From JAFAGX01 sp963759875 (GTDB taxonomy: Bacteria > Acidobacteriota > Terriglobia > Terriglobales > Acidobacteriaceae), in the NCBI GenBank assembly GCA_963759875.1, contig CAVXBB010000015.1, positions 1,798,001-1,862,000 on the forward strand: a DNA stretch of 64,000 nt, written 5' to 3'. Position 1 is the first letter of the stretch. Each line of letters begins with the position of its first letter. The notes under the pieces were generated by a model that was not told where the DNA came from, made no database searches, and worked only from the letters and a program-made list of their open reading frames with translations. Position numbers and translations under genes: made by a program. Shown piece after piece: positions 37,238 to 44,751 of the stretch.

Positions 37238-38635
37238 TTAGTCTTGCCCGAGAGTGTCCCCACGCCGATAACAAAAAATGTAGTCGACAATCTGTGGCTC
37301 ATGGGACATTTCGGTCGTTGTTACCCAGGCTTTCTCCAGCCCTGAGGGGACCGCATCGGGCAGCTTGTCATTGGAGAGCAAGTAGCCTCCCGTTCTGAGC
37401 ATCACCGCAACGTTCCTTCGCGCGAGCGTTTGCTCAAAGATACCGTAGTAGAGAAAAATATTTGTTCCGATCACCAGATCGAACTTTTGGGTGGGCTCGA
37501 TGTCGAGCTGCTGATAGACCACATTCACGTCTATCGGCGTGATGCGACGCACAATTTCAGGCCGGATCTTCACGGCGCGAGTCTTGGTTGCACTCGCCGC
37601 TTGGGGTACGGGAATCGACGAAACGGCATTTCCGATTTGACTTCCAAGATTCTGCCAATACGCGGTAAATTTCTCCCGGTAGTCTTGGCTCATCGGTCTT
37701 TCTGTGTTCCACGGAAGTTGGACAACATAGGGTTGACCCAAAGCGGCTTTCTTCCGCCAGCGCTCGATGTGCAGGTTCACATCCGGGCTGATATCCATTG
37801 TGTACAGCTCGACGCTCGCAGGATCCGCCAAACCCAACCTAAACAGCGAGTCCAGCACTGCAAACGGCTGAATGGTCTGTGGCGGATAGAAATCGTTTCC
37901 CGCCTCTTTATTTGCGAAGTCGAGCCCGGGTCCGACGATGGCAATTCGGCTCACGCTGGCATGCTTCAGCAAGCCATTTCCCAGCATTTCGCGGAGCGTT
38001 GCATCAATCTGGTAGTCTGGCCATAAATTGCTATCGAGCGAAATGCCGCGATCCTGAAACATCTCGAATCTTCTGTCGTCCTTGGTTTGTGCGTGGTATT
38101 TCAGAAAGTCATCACGCATACGAGCGAGATTGGTCAGAAGATACTGCTTGACCTTGGCGCGTTCCGCAGCAGTCTTCAGCGAAAAGCCTTTTTTCCCCAG
38201 AAACGCCCGCATACCTGCGATACCTTCCGACGCATTTGGCGCAGCGAGTGCTCGAGTGAGATCGTCAGCTCGCTTCTCTGCAAAGGCATTAACCAGAGAA
38301 CTCTCGCCGTAGTGCACAAGGTACTCATCATCGATTCGATATTCTTTGGTGAAGGTAACGCCAAACCGCAGGAGATTGGTAAGCGTGTCTTCCGTGCCGC
38401 GATCAAGCCGATTGCGAACCTCACGATCCTGACGCTCGACCCACCCGGACCATTTTCCAGCATCAATTTTCTCGATTGGACCAAGTTCTGGTGGGAGCGA
38501 ACTGCTCATTCCCTTAAGGATGCCTCTTGCCGAATCCAGCGAAATGAAACTGATCTTAGGGACAGCTTGGCCGAGGCAGATCAGACGACAACAAAGCAGG
38601 AGCGGAAGGAATAGCTCGATGCGATTTCTTTTCAT
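37238..38635 (-). CDS. Secreted protein with CheR/SAM-methyltransferase-like C-terminal half
   Basis: About 465 residues from the ATG ending at 38635, chosen because GGAAG lies upstream and a signal peptide follows (MKRNRIELFLPLLLCC to CLGQA); the frame extends to 38689. The C-terminal half looks like a class I methyltransferase of CheR type: RIAIVGPGLDFANKEAGND resembles the SAM-binding glycine region, VELYTMDISPDVNLHIERW the acidic strand 2 and FDLVIGTNIFLYYG the motif IV region. An exported SAM enzyme would be odd, since SAM is cytoplasmic, so it may be a degenerate binding fold. It reads away from the CRP-like site at 38701, sharing that region with the TPR genes. Confidence 0.6.
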   Translation of the reverse strand: MKRNRIELFLPLLLCCRLICLGQAVPKISFISLDSARGILKGMSSSLPPELGPIEKIDAGKWSGWVERQDREVRNRLDRGTEDTLTNLLRFGVTFTKEYRIDDEYLVHYGESSLVNAFAEKRADDLTRALAAPNASEGIAGMRAFLGKKGFSLKTAAERAKVKQYLLTNLARMRDDFLKYHAQTKDDRRFEMFQDRGISLDSNLWPDYQIDATLREMLGNGLLKHASVSRIAIVGPGLDFANKEAGNDFYPPQTIQPFAVLDSLFRLGLADPASVELYTMDISPDVNLHIERWRKKAALGQPYVVQLPWNTERPMSQDYREKFTAYWQNLGSQIGNAVSSIPVPQAASATKTRAVKIRPEIVRRITPIDVNVVYQQLDIEPTQKFDLVIGTNIFLYYGIFEQTLARRNVAVMLRTGGYLLSNDKLPDAVPSGLEKAWVTTTEMSHEPQIVDYIFCYRRGDTLGQD

Positions 38636-38700
38636 GGCTTGCCAGCTTCCAACGGTAGAGAAATCGGGCCGCCCCTCTCGTGTGCTCAATCACTACCTAT

Positions 38701-38716
38701 TGTGACATCCATCACA
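38701..38716. promoter_or_regulatory. CRP/FNR-family operator, TGTGA-N6-TCACA
   Basis: TGTGACATCCATCACA is a second perfect TGTGA-N6-TCACA palindrome. It lies 66 bases upstream of the minus-strand methyltransferase-like gene and 108 bases upstream of the first TPR gene, so it can serve both. With the site at 26291 it brackets the cytochrome cluster, pointing to common control by one CRP/FNR-type regulator. Confidence 0.65.
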
Positions 38717-38823
38717 TCGTGCTGAGACTGACCTGACGTTACATGGAATCAGCAGTCATTGGGGCCTTCGGCCGCAAAATCCAGGTTTCCTGCACGAGCG
38801 GCGAAGGATGGAGCTAAGCCAAT

Positions 38824-39474
38824 ATGCCTGAGGCAGCGTCTGGTTGGACGGTCCGGCAAGTGTATGTAAGTGCAGCGCTTTGCCTTGCGCTTGGGGTGAC
38901 TCTCGGATATCTGTTTCGTGGGTCTGGTGCGACTTCCCCTGCAGCCTCTGCTGCGACTATAGCAAAGCCCGACAATAGCGCACCCCAGATGCCCTCTTTG
39001 CAGCAGATGAAGGAGATGGCGTTAAAGCAGGCCGAGCCACTCCTGGCCAAATTGAAGAATGATCCAAAAAATGCTGACCTTTTAGCCCAGGTCGGAGGAA
39101 TCTACGAAGCGACTCACCAGTTCAAGGAAGCCGCTGATTATTACAACCAATCGCTGGCCATCAATCCGAAGAACGTTGTGCTTCGCAATGAAATGGCAAC
39201 TTGCCTGTATTACACGGGGGACGTCGATGGAGGGGTTACACAACTTGAGCAGGTACTGAAGGACGACCCCAAAAATGCGAACGCATTATTCAACCTGGGC
39301 ATGATCCGTTGGCAGGGGAAGAAAGACGCGGACGGAGCTGTAAGCGCATGGAACCAGTTGTTGAAATTGAATCCCAACCTTGACGAGCAGAAAAAGGCTG
39401 AGGTGAACAAGCTAATTTCCGATGCTACTCAACATCGCGGTATGAAAATTTCCAAGAAAACTTCTGAGGAGTAA
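38824..39474 (+). CDS. Membrane-anchored TPR protein 1
   Basis: 216 residues. One N-terminal helix (VYVSAALCLALGVTLGYLF, residues about 13-31) anchors it with the rest probably periplasmic. After an Ala/Ser linker and MPSLQQMKEMALKQAEPLL come three or so tetratricopeptide repeats: NADLLAQVGGIYEATHQFK, NVVLRNEMATCLYYTGDVD and NANALFNLGMIRWQGKKDA. The layout resembles the TPR modules of CcmI/NrfG, which hold apocytochromes during maturation; that role is a guess. A near-paralogue follows five bases after its stop, so this is a tandem duplication in one operon. Confidence 0.75.
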   Translation: MPEAASGWTVRQVYVSAALCLALGVTLGYLFRGSGATSPAASAATIAKPDNSAPQMPSLQQMKEMALKQAEPLLAKLKNDPKNADLLAQVGGIYEATHQFKEAADYYNQSLAINPKNVVLRNEMATCLYYTGDVDGGVTQLEQVLKDDPKNANALFNLGMIRWQGKKDADGAVSAWNQLLKLNPNLDEQKKAEVNKLISDATQHRGMKISKKTSEE

Positions 39475-39478
39475 GGTG

Positions 39479-40144
39479 ATGTCAGAAATTAAAAACCGGT
39501 CGAACACCGCAGGCTGGACGAACAGCCAGGCATACACTCTGATCGTAATCTGCCTACTAGCGGGTATAGCAGGCGGTTGGTTTTTGCGCGGATCGGCGTC
39601 ACCACTGTCTGCGGTAGCCGCACAAAATACCGCCATAGTGCCCGCAACCGGCACTGGCATGGGCGAACAGCCATCGCCACAGCAGATGAAGATGATGGCT
39701 GACACCCAAGCCGCCCCTCTGCTGATGGAACTCAAGTCAGATTCAAGCAACCCGGAGCTGCTGACGAAGATCGGTAATATTTATTACGACACCCAACAAT
39801 ATCCAACTGCGATTGATTACTACCGGCGCGCCCTGAATCTGCAACCTGCGAACACAGCCGTACGCACCGATTTCGCCACGGCAATATGGTATACGGGGGA
39901 CGCTGACACCGCGATCGCTGAATTCGACAAGGCTCTTTCTTACGAACCCAACAAGCCGAACACCTTATTCAACCTGGGTGTGGTCAAATGGCAGGCAAAA
40001 ATGGATGTCAAAGGCGCGCTTGCCGCTTGGCAGAAATTGCTGGACATGAATCCAAACTACGAAAACAAACAGAAAGTGCTGGAACTCATGTCGCAAGCCA
40101 AGAAGCATTCGAACCTGAAGCCCGGCACACCGGCTGCGCAATAG
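39479..40144 (+). CDS. Membrane-anchored TPR protein 2 (tandem paralogue)
   Basis: 221 residues from ATG 39479, preceded by AGGAGTAAGGTG (a GTG at 39476 is the alternative). The plan matches TPR protein 1: one helix (AYTLIVICLLAGIAGGWFL), an Ala-rich linker with PSPQQMKMMADTQAAPLLM, then TPRs with NPELLTKIGNIYYDTQQYP, NTAVRTDFATAIWYTGDAD and NKPNTLFNLGVVKWQAKMD. The shared YTGD and NTLFNLG blocks show that the two genes arose by duplication. Its closeness to cytochromes and NHL proteins suggests a scaffold for exported electron-transfer proteins, without direct evidence. Confidence 0.75.
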   Translation: MSEIKNRSNTAGWTNSQAYTLIVICLLAGIAGGWFLRGSASPLSAVAAQNTAIVPATGTGMGEQPSPQQMKMMADTQAAPLLMELKSDSSNPELLTKIGNIYYDTQQYPTAIDYYRRALNLQPANTAVRTDFATAIWYTGDADTAIAEFDKALSYEPNKPNTLFNLGVVKWQAKMDVKGALAAWQKLLDMNPNYENKQKVLELMSQAKKHSNLKPGTPAAQ

Positions 40145-40233
40145 CAACTTGCGGCAGTCTCTGTGGGGTATTTCAGCCTGCCGAGAAAATGAATGCGTAC
40201 GCAGAGGAGTGTAGGGGTCATGAGGTCGGAGTC

Positions 40234-41458
40234 ATGAGGCAAATGGCAGAAAACCACGCTCAATCGGAACGTGCGCTCGATCCGCGCGGCGCTGTCTGCG
40301 CAAACAAGAGTTCCCGAGGGCTGTCAGAAGTTGTGCTATTTGCCTGGGTATTTCTTGAAGTGTGGCTTGTTTTAATGCTGCCGGGTACGATCGCTTTGGC
40401 GCAGAGCGGAAATGCAACGGACACAGGAAAGCCTGTGATCATGCAAGGCAGCATTTACTATCTGGGAAGCTTTTCTTCGGCAAGGGATCTTGTTCCCTCC
40501 AGCGGAATTTGCGGCGCGTTTGGACTTCTGGGAAGGCCACCAATTCAGCTTCCTGAAGCGGCGGGGTTGAAAAGCTATCGTTCTCGCTGTGAGAGTGCGG
40601 TTGACGCAATCGCCGGCGCTGGCGACTTTGCCACGGAGAATGACCTGTCCTCGCCGTACAAGATCGTGGGCGATTCCAAAGCTCGGGTGATCGTGGCCGA
40701 CCGTGGCACGTTCCCGGCAATTCACATCTTCGATTTCAAGAACCGAAAACATTCGCGTATTACAGGCGGTGGTGGCAGGTATCTGCAATACCCTTCCGGC
40801 CTGGCGATCGACAGGCGTGACCAGATGTACGTGTGCGATGCATATCTGGGAGCAATCCTGGTGTACAGCTCGAGCGGCAAGTTCCGGCGGTATATCGGTA
40901 ATCAAGAAGGGGAGCGGCTTTTCGAGGGACCCAGCGGAATCGCAATCGATCCGACTTCAGGACGCATCTATGTGGCCGACCCTCCGCGAAATACGGTGTT
41001 CATCCTGAATGCCGAAGGCAAAATCCTGACGAAGCTGGGCACCAGCATTGGCGGCAGCAGGCCGGGGGAATTTCTGGCTCCCACGGATGTAGTGGTTCAT
41101 CACGATGAGCTATTTGTACTGGACACACAGAACTATCGCATTCAAATCTTTGACCTTGCGGGTAACTTCCACGCCAGCATTCATCCTGAAATCGATGCAA
41201 GCATCGCAAAGTTTATACATCGACAGCCGGGGACGGATTTACCTCGATGGACCGCAGGACACGATGCAGGTATTCGACAGTGATGGACGGTTAGTGTTTC
41301 AATTCGGCGATACAGGGTCTCGTTATGGCCAATTTAAGGAACCGGCCGGCATCTGGATTGATGGACAAGATCGTATCTATGTGGCTGATACGGGGAATCA
41401 CCGTGTGCAGTCTTTTGAGTGGGGAATTGATCACGGCGCTAAACTTCCACACCCATAG
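40234..41458 (+). CDS. NHL-repeat beta-propeller protein 3 (one frameshift near 41205)
   Basis: About 407 residues. The start at ATG 40234 is a choice; an in-frame ATG at 40189 is possible. A long N-region leads to a signal/anchor helix (EVVLFAWVFLEVWLVLMLP, then IALAQSG). Six NHL blades include ARVIVADRGTFPAIHIFDF, DQMYVCDAYLGAILVYSSS, GRIYVADPPRNTVFILNAE, DELFVLDTQNYRIQIFDLA, GRIYLDGPQDTMQVFDSD and DRIYVADTGNHRVQSFEWG. An extra A in the AAA run near 41205 breaks the frame, and the rest continues cleanly to 41458. The propeller is a paralogue of NHL proteins 2 and 4. It follows the TPR genes by about 90 bases. Confidence 0.8.
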
Positions 41459-41535
41459 CTGGGTCTCAGACGTTGATTATGAGGACCAATCTAAAAGTTC
41501 TGGTACAGATAAAACGAAGGGTAGGAGCTCGCGGT

Positions 41536-42570
41536 ATGCGCAGGTTTCTCAGAAAAAGCAATGTCGCGATCTATTCCTTGCTCATTTTTCTGACCTCAAC
41601 TTCGCCGAGTTCGGGTCTTCCGAGGTCGCAGCTCGGGTCAGTAAAATTGAGTTTTGTCCGGGAGTTCTCCTCTGCTGAAGACGTCAAGGGAATTTCCCAT
41701 CCGATTCTGAACAAAACCCTTGATGTCATCGCCGGCCCTAAGGACGGGTCGCCGGCCGCTCCTAGCATGTTGCTGCAGCCGCACGCTGTTACAAGCGATT
41801 TGAACCACCGCATTTTTATTACGGACATCACTGGCGGGGTGGTACACGTTTTCGATTTCGCCAAACACGAATATTGGCGACTCGGAACCGGCAATCGGTT
41901 TCGCTCGCCATTGGGGATCGCCACGGACCGAGAGGGGAATGTATACGTCAGCGACAGCAGCTTGCGAACAGTATTCGTCTACGACGCCAGAGGCAAGTTT
42001 ATCCACTATTTGAAAAAGCCTCGAGGCGGCGAGTCTTACTTTGACGCACCGCGTGGGATTGCTGTGGATCCTGTGACGGAACATATATATGTTTGTGATA
42101 CACCCCGGCACATGGTCATCGTTCTGGACAAAAAAGGTCATGTGATTGCCACGTTGGGCAAACGTGGCGGCGGAACTGGACCGGGGGAATTCAAGAATCC
42201 AACTCAGATTGTTGCCAGCGCAGGAGAAATTTTCGTGCTCGATACGGGCAATTCTCGCGTGCAAATCTTGGATCAAAGGGGTCAGTTCGAGAGAGAGATT
42301 CGGCTTGCAAATGTTGACAACCGGGCCGGTCTCGCCGTAGATGGCGAAAGCAAGATTTACGTAACCGATCCGGAGATCGAGCACCTTCAAGCATTTGATC
42401 ACAATGGGCAACTGCTTTATAGCTTTGGGGCGCCAGGAACGAGCGCTGGGCAATTCAACTGGATATCGGGGGCATGGGTAGACTCAGGGCACTGCCTTTA
42501 CGTTGTTGATAGCGAGAACAAACGAGTTCAGTTGTTTCAGATCGCTGGATCAGGTGCCGGAGCTTGCTGA
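41536..42570 (+). CDS. NHL-repeat beta-propeller protein 4 (intact)
   Basis: 344 residues from the ATG at 41536, selected because AGGAG lies eight bases upstream and a signal peptide begins there (MRRFLRKSNVAIYSLLIFL); the frame is open from 41473. The propeller is complete: HRIFITDITGGVVHVFDFA, GNVYVSDSSLRTVFVYDAR, EHIYVCDTPRHMVIVLDKK, GEIFVLDTGNSRVQILDQR, SKIYVTDPEIEHLQAFDHN and HCLYVVDSENKRVQLFQIA. The intact reading frame shows that the gene family is maintained, which supports reading the breaks in its paralogues as errors. It ends the plus-strand cluster and converges on the VWFA gene. Confidence 0.85.
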   Translation: MRRFLRKSNVAIYSLLIFLTSTSPSSGLPRSQLGSVKLSFVREFSSAEDVKGISHPILNKTLDVIAGPKDGSPAAPSMLLQPHAVTSDLNHRIFITDITGGVVHVFDFAKHEYWRLGTGNRFRSPLGIATDREGNVYVSDSSLRTVFVYDARGKFIHYLKKPRGGESYFDAPRGIAVDPVTEHIYVCDTPRHMVIVLDKKGHVIATLGKRGGGTGPGEFKNPTQIVASAGEIFVLDTGNSRVQILDQRGQFEREIRLANVDNRAGLAVDGESKIYVTDPEIEHLQAFDHNGQLLYSFGAPGTSAGQFNWISGAWVDSGHCLYVVDSENKRVQLFQIAGSGAGAC

Positions 42571-42640
42571 TGATCTGCTATCGTCGTGCGAATTAGCTCA
42601 GATAAGGCAGTGAGATCTTTCCGCAGACGCCCCCCACAGG

Positions 42641-43537
42641 TCAATGGGCAATAAAATAACCGGCCCTGGAGCGAAGACTCAGGCCTTGTTGATCACGCGG
42701 GAGCACGATTATGGGCCGGAACCTACCAGCATCCATTTGTTCTTGCGCGCGATAATAAAGCAGGTACGAACTCCGCAGTTCACCCTGGATGATGGCCAGC
42801 GCGGTTTGCAGTTCGGAGGCGTTCGCCGCAACAAAGCTACGTCCCCCGGTAAGAACCGCAAGCTGATGCAAAATGAAATCTCCGTCGCTGTGCACACGGT
42901 GGCTATGGCTTGAAACGGAATAGATGGCGATTCCCGCCGATACGGCGCTCTCTGTCACTTCGTCCAGGTCGTGACGGCTTAAGTTGTCCTCACCATCAGA
43001 AAACAGAATCAGCGCAGAACGCCGTGGCTCAACTGTATCCATCAGCATTTCCTTCTTACACGCTAGATATAAAGTATCGTATAGGGCGGTGAGTCCAGCC
43101 GAACGAGGCAATTTGAGCAAATCGAATTGCTGAGGCGAAGTTAGCGCCTCATTGAGCTCGATTTTGTTGTCAAAGGCTAGCAGTAATATCTGATCTTTAG
43201 GTTGCAACAGTTGCTGCAATGGTTGAGCCAAGCTGCTGCGCAGCATTGGCCAAGCTTTCTGCATCGAGTCGCTCAGGTCGAAGATAATTCCAAGTCGCAA
43301 AGGCAGATCAGATGCAGGGCGGAGATCGAAGTCCCGAACGGGACGGCCATTTTCGAAGAGCGAAATCTGCCCGGGCGATAGATTGCTCACGGGCCGTCCG
43401 TTGGAATCGGTCGCAACGATTGTCAGCCGGACTTCGTTCACAGATGTCTGAATGGTCGTGATGGCCTCCACGCCAAAGCTGCTCACCGCGAGTAGGCCGA
43501 CAGTACAAAACAGAAATGCAATGCGCTTTGTAATCAA
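42641..43537 (-). CDS. Secreted VWFA-domain protein (Acidobacteria VWFA-related family)
   Basis: 298 residues. The start is a TTG ending at 43537, supported by AGGAG four bases upstream; no ATG fits. A signal peptide (TKRIAFLFCTVGLLAVSSFG) is followed by a beta-sandwich segment (VNEVRLTIVATDSNGRPVS, ISLFENGRPVRDFDLRP) and a von Willebrand factor A domain with the metal-ion site GIIFDLSDSMQ (DxSxS) near residue 90, the Thr of SAGLTALYDTLYLA near 145 and LILFSDGEDNLS near 175. The family is expanded in Acidobacteriota; it presumably mediates metal-dependent adhesion in the periplasm. The partner is unknown. Confidence 0.85.
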   Translation of the reverse strand: MITKRIAFLFCTVGLLAVSSFGVEAITTIQTSVNEVRLTIVATDSNGRPVSNLSPGQISLFENGRPVRDFDLRPASDLPLRLGIIFDLSDSMQKAWPMLRSSLAQPLQQLLQPKDQILLLAFDNKIELNEALTSPQQFDLLKLPRSAGLTALYDTLYLACKKEMLMDTVEPRRSALILFSDGEDNLSRHDLDEVTESAVSAGIAIYSVSSHSHRVHSDGDFILHQLAVLTGGRSFVAANASELQTALAIIQGELRSSYLLYYRAQEQMDAGRFRPIIVLPRDQQGLSLRSRAGYFIAH

Positions 43538-43915
43538 GGGTACTCCTGATGGAACATGAGGCTGGGGTGAGAGCTAAACGAAGTATCCATCTCAGTGCTC
43601 AAGAACACGAGCAACTTCGGTCAAACGGCATTACCGAAGGTCAAAAATCCACAGCCACGATGCTGCGCTAATTGCCCGTCAGATGTGGAAAGTAACCAGG
43701 GGTTTGTATTACCTGGAGTAAGAACGCCCCAAGGTGCTTAGACCAGCGGGATTGTTCGGGCGACAGAAGTCAGGAAAAGACCGGTTCAGGCGGGTGGTTG
43801 AATGTGCGGCGGTGACGGTCGAAAGCAGGTGCTTAAATCTTCAGAAGGATGCGAATTCAAAACTCGGGGGATAGGAACTTACAACGATCAAAATCGGAGA
43901 GTTTGAACCTTGTAT
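43538..43915. other. Intergenic region before VWFA gene
   Basis: This 378-base gap lies upstream of the VWFA gene and downstream of phoU, both on the minus strand. Apart from the VWFA ribosome-binding site (AGGAG on the minus strand, 43542-43546) I see no gene, clear terminator or repeat. Confidence 0.5.
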
Positions 43916-44641
43916 CTATTGCGTTTCTTCCCGATGGCGTAGCCACTCCAGAAACATCTGCTCCAAAGGTTTGTCGTAGCCCATCATGACGTGGCGAATA
44001 GTATGGCCACTGACGAAGTGACAAACCTCTTCGGCGAGATTTTTGGCGTGATCGCCAGCTCGTTCCAGGGATTGGGTCATAAAGATGACTTGCAGGCTGG
44101 CCCGGCGCTCCAGACCCTCTGGATTTTCTATGTGGCGCAAGAAGATCAAATTGCGAAGGCGGTCCATTTCGGCATCAGCGCGCAAAACTTCAACGGCCTT
44201 CTTGACGTCACGGCATGAAAAAGCCTTACCTACGTCGTCGAGCATCTTCTCCAGAACGGTCGCCATGTGGGTAAGGTCGCGTGTGTCCTGAGGATCCAGG
44301 TGACCATTGGCAGCCTGTGCGCTGCTGGCGAAACTCAGTAAGAGATCGCCAATACGCTCTAGTCCAATCATGAATTTCATACAGGCCAGGAGCTCGCGGG
44401 CTTCCGGCTCAGTGACACGGGTGATAGCAAGGGTGACGCCATCGTCAATCTCTTGGTCCAGAGTGTCGAGCTCTTTCTCTTTATCTCGCAAGCTGTGCAG
44501 CAAAGGGGACGAGCCGGTAGCGATACCTTCAGCGGCTGTCGCTGCCGCCTCTTTCGCCACCCGGCAGGCCTCGATCGTTCGTGTAACCAAATGTGCGTAG
44601 GGGCGCTCGGGATTAGGCGTGTTCGCCGCAGCACTACTCAT
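43916..44641 (-). CDS. phoU: Phosphate signalling protein PhoU
   Basis: 241 residues from the ATG ending at 44641 (GGGAGAAAG upstream); the frame reaches 44716. The protein is all helical with two PhoU repeats. The characteristic metal-site signatures are ALAITRVTEPEARELLACMKF and GLERIGDLLLSFAS in the first half, and VIFMTQSLERAGDHAKNLAEE in the second, matching the E/D-x3-D pattern that binds metal clusters in PhoU. It damps PhoR signalling through the Pst transporter in known systems. phoR and phoB lie directly upstream on the same strand. No pst genes are in the window. Confidence 0.9.
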   Translation of the reverse strand: MSSAAANTPNPERPYAHLVTRTIEACRVAKEAAATAAEGIATGSSPLLHSLRDKEKELDTLDQEIDDGVTLAITRVTEPEARELLACMKFMIGLERIGDLLLSFASSAQAANGHLDPQDTRDLTHMATVLEKMLDDVGKAFSCRDVKKAVEVLRADAEMDRLRNLIFLRHIENPEGLERRASLQVIFMTQSLERAGDHAKNLAEEVCHFVSGHTIRHVMMGYDKPLEQMFLEWLRHREETQ

Positions 44642-44751
44642 GGCAACATCTTTCTCCCAAATTGGCGGCCGCACAGGTCCCGCTTGGTTCCGGCGTTTGT
44701 CGGAGTTATCTAACACTTTACCAGCATAAGTTTCGTGTTCGCGGGCTGCTG

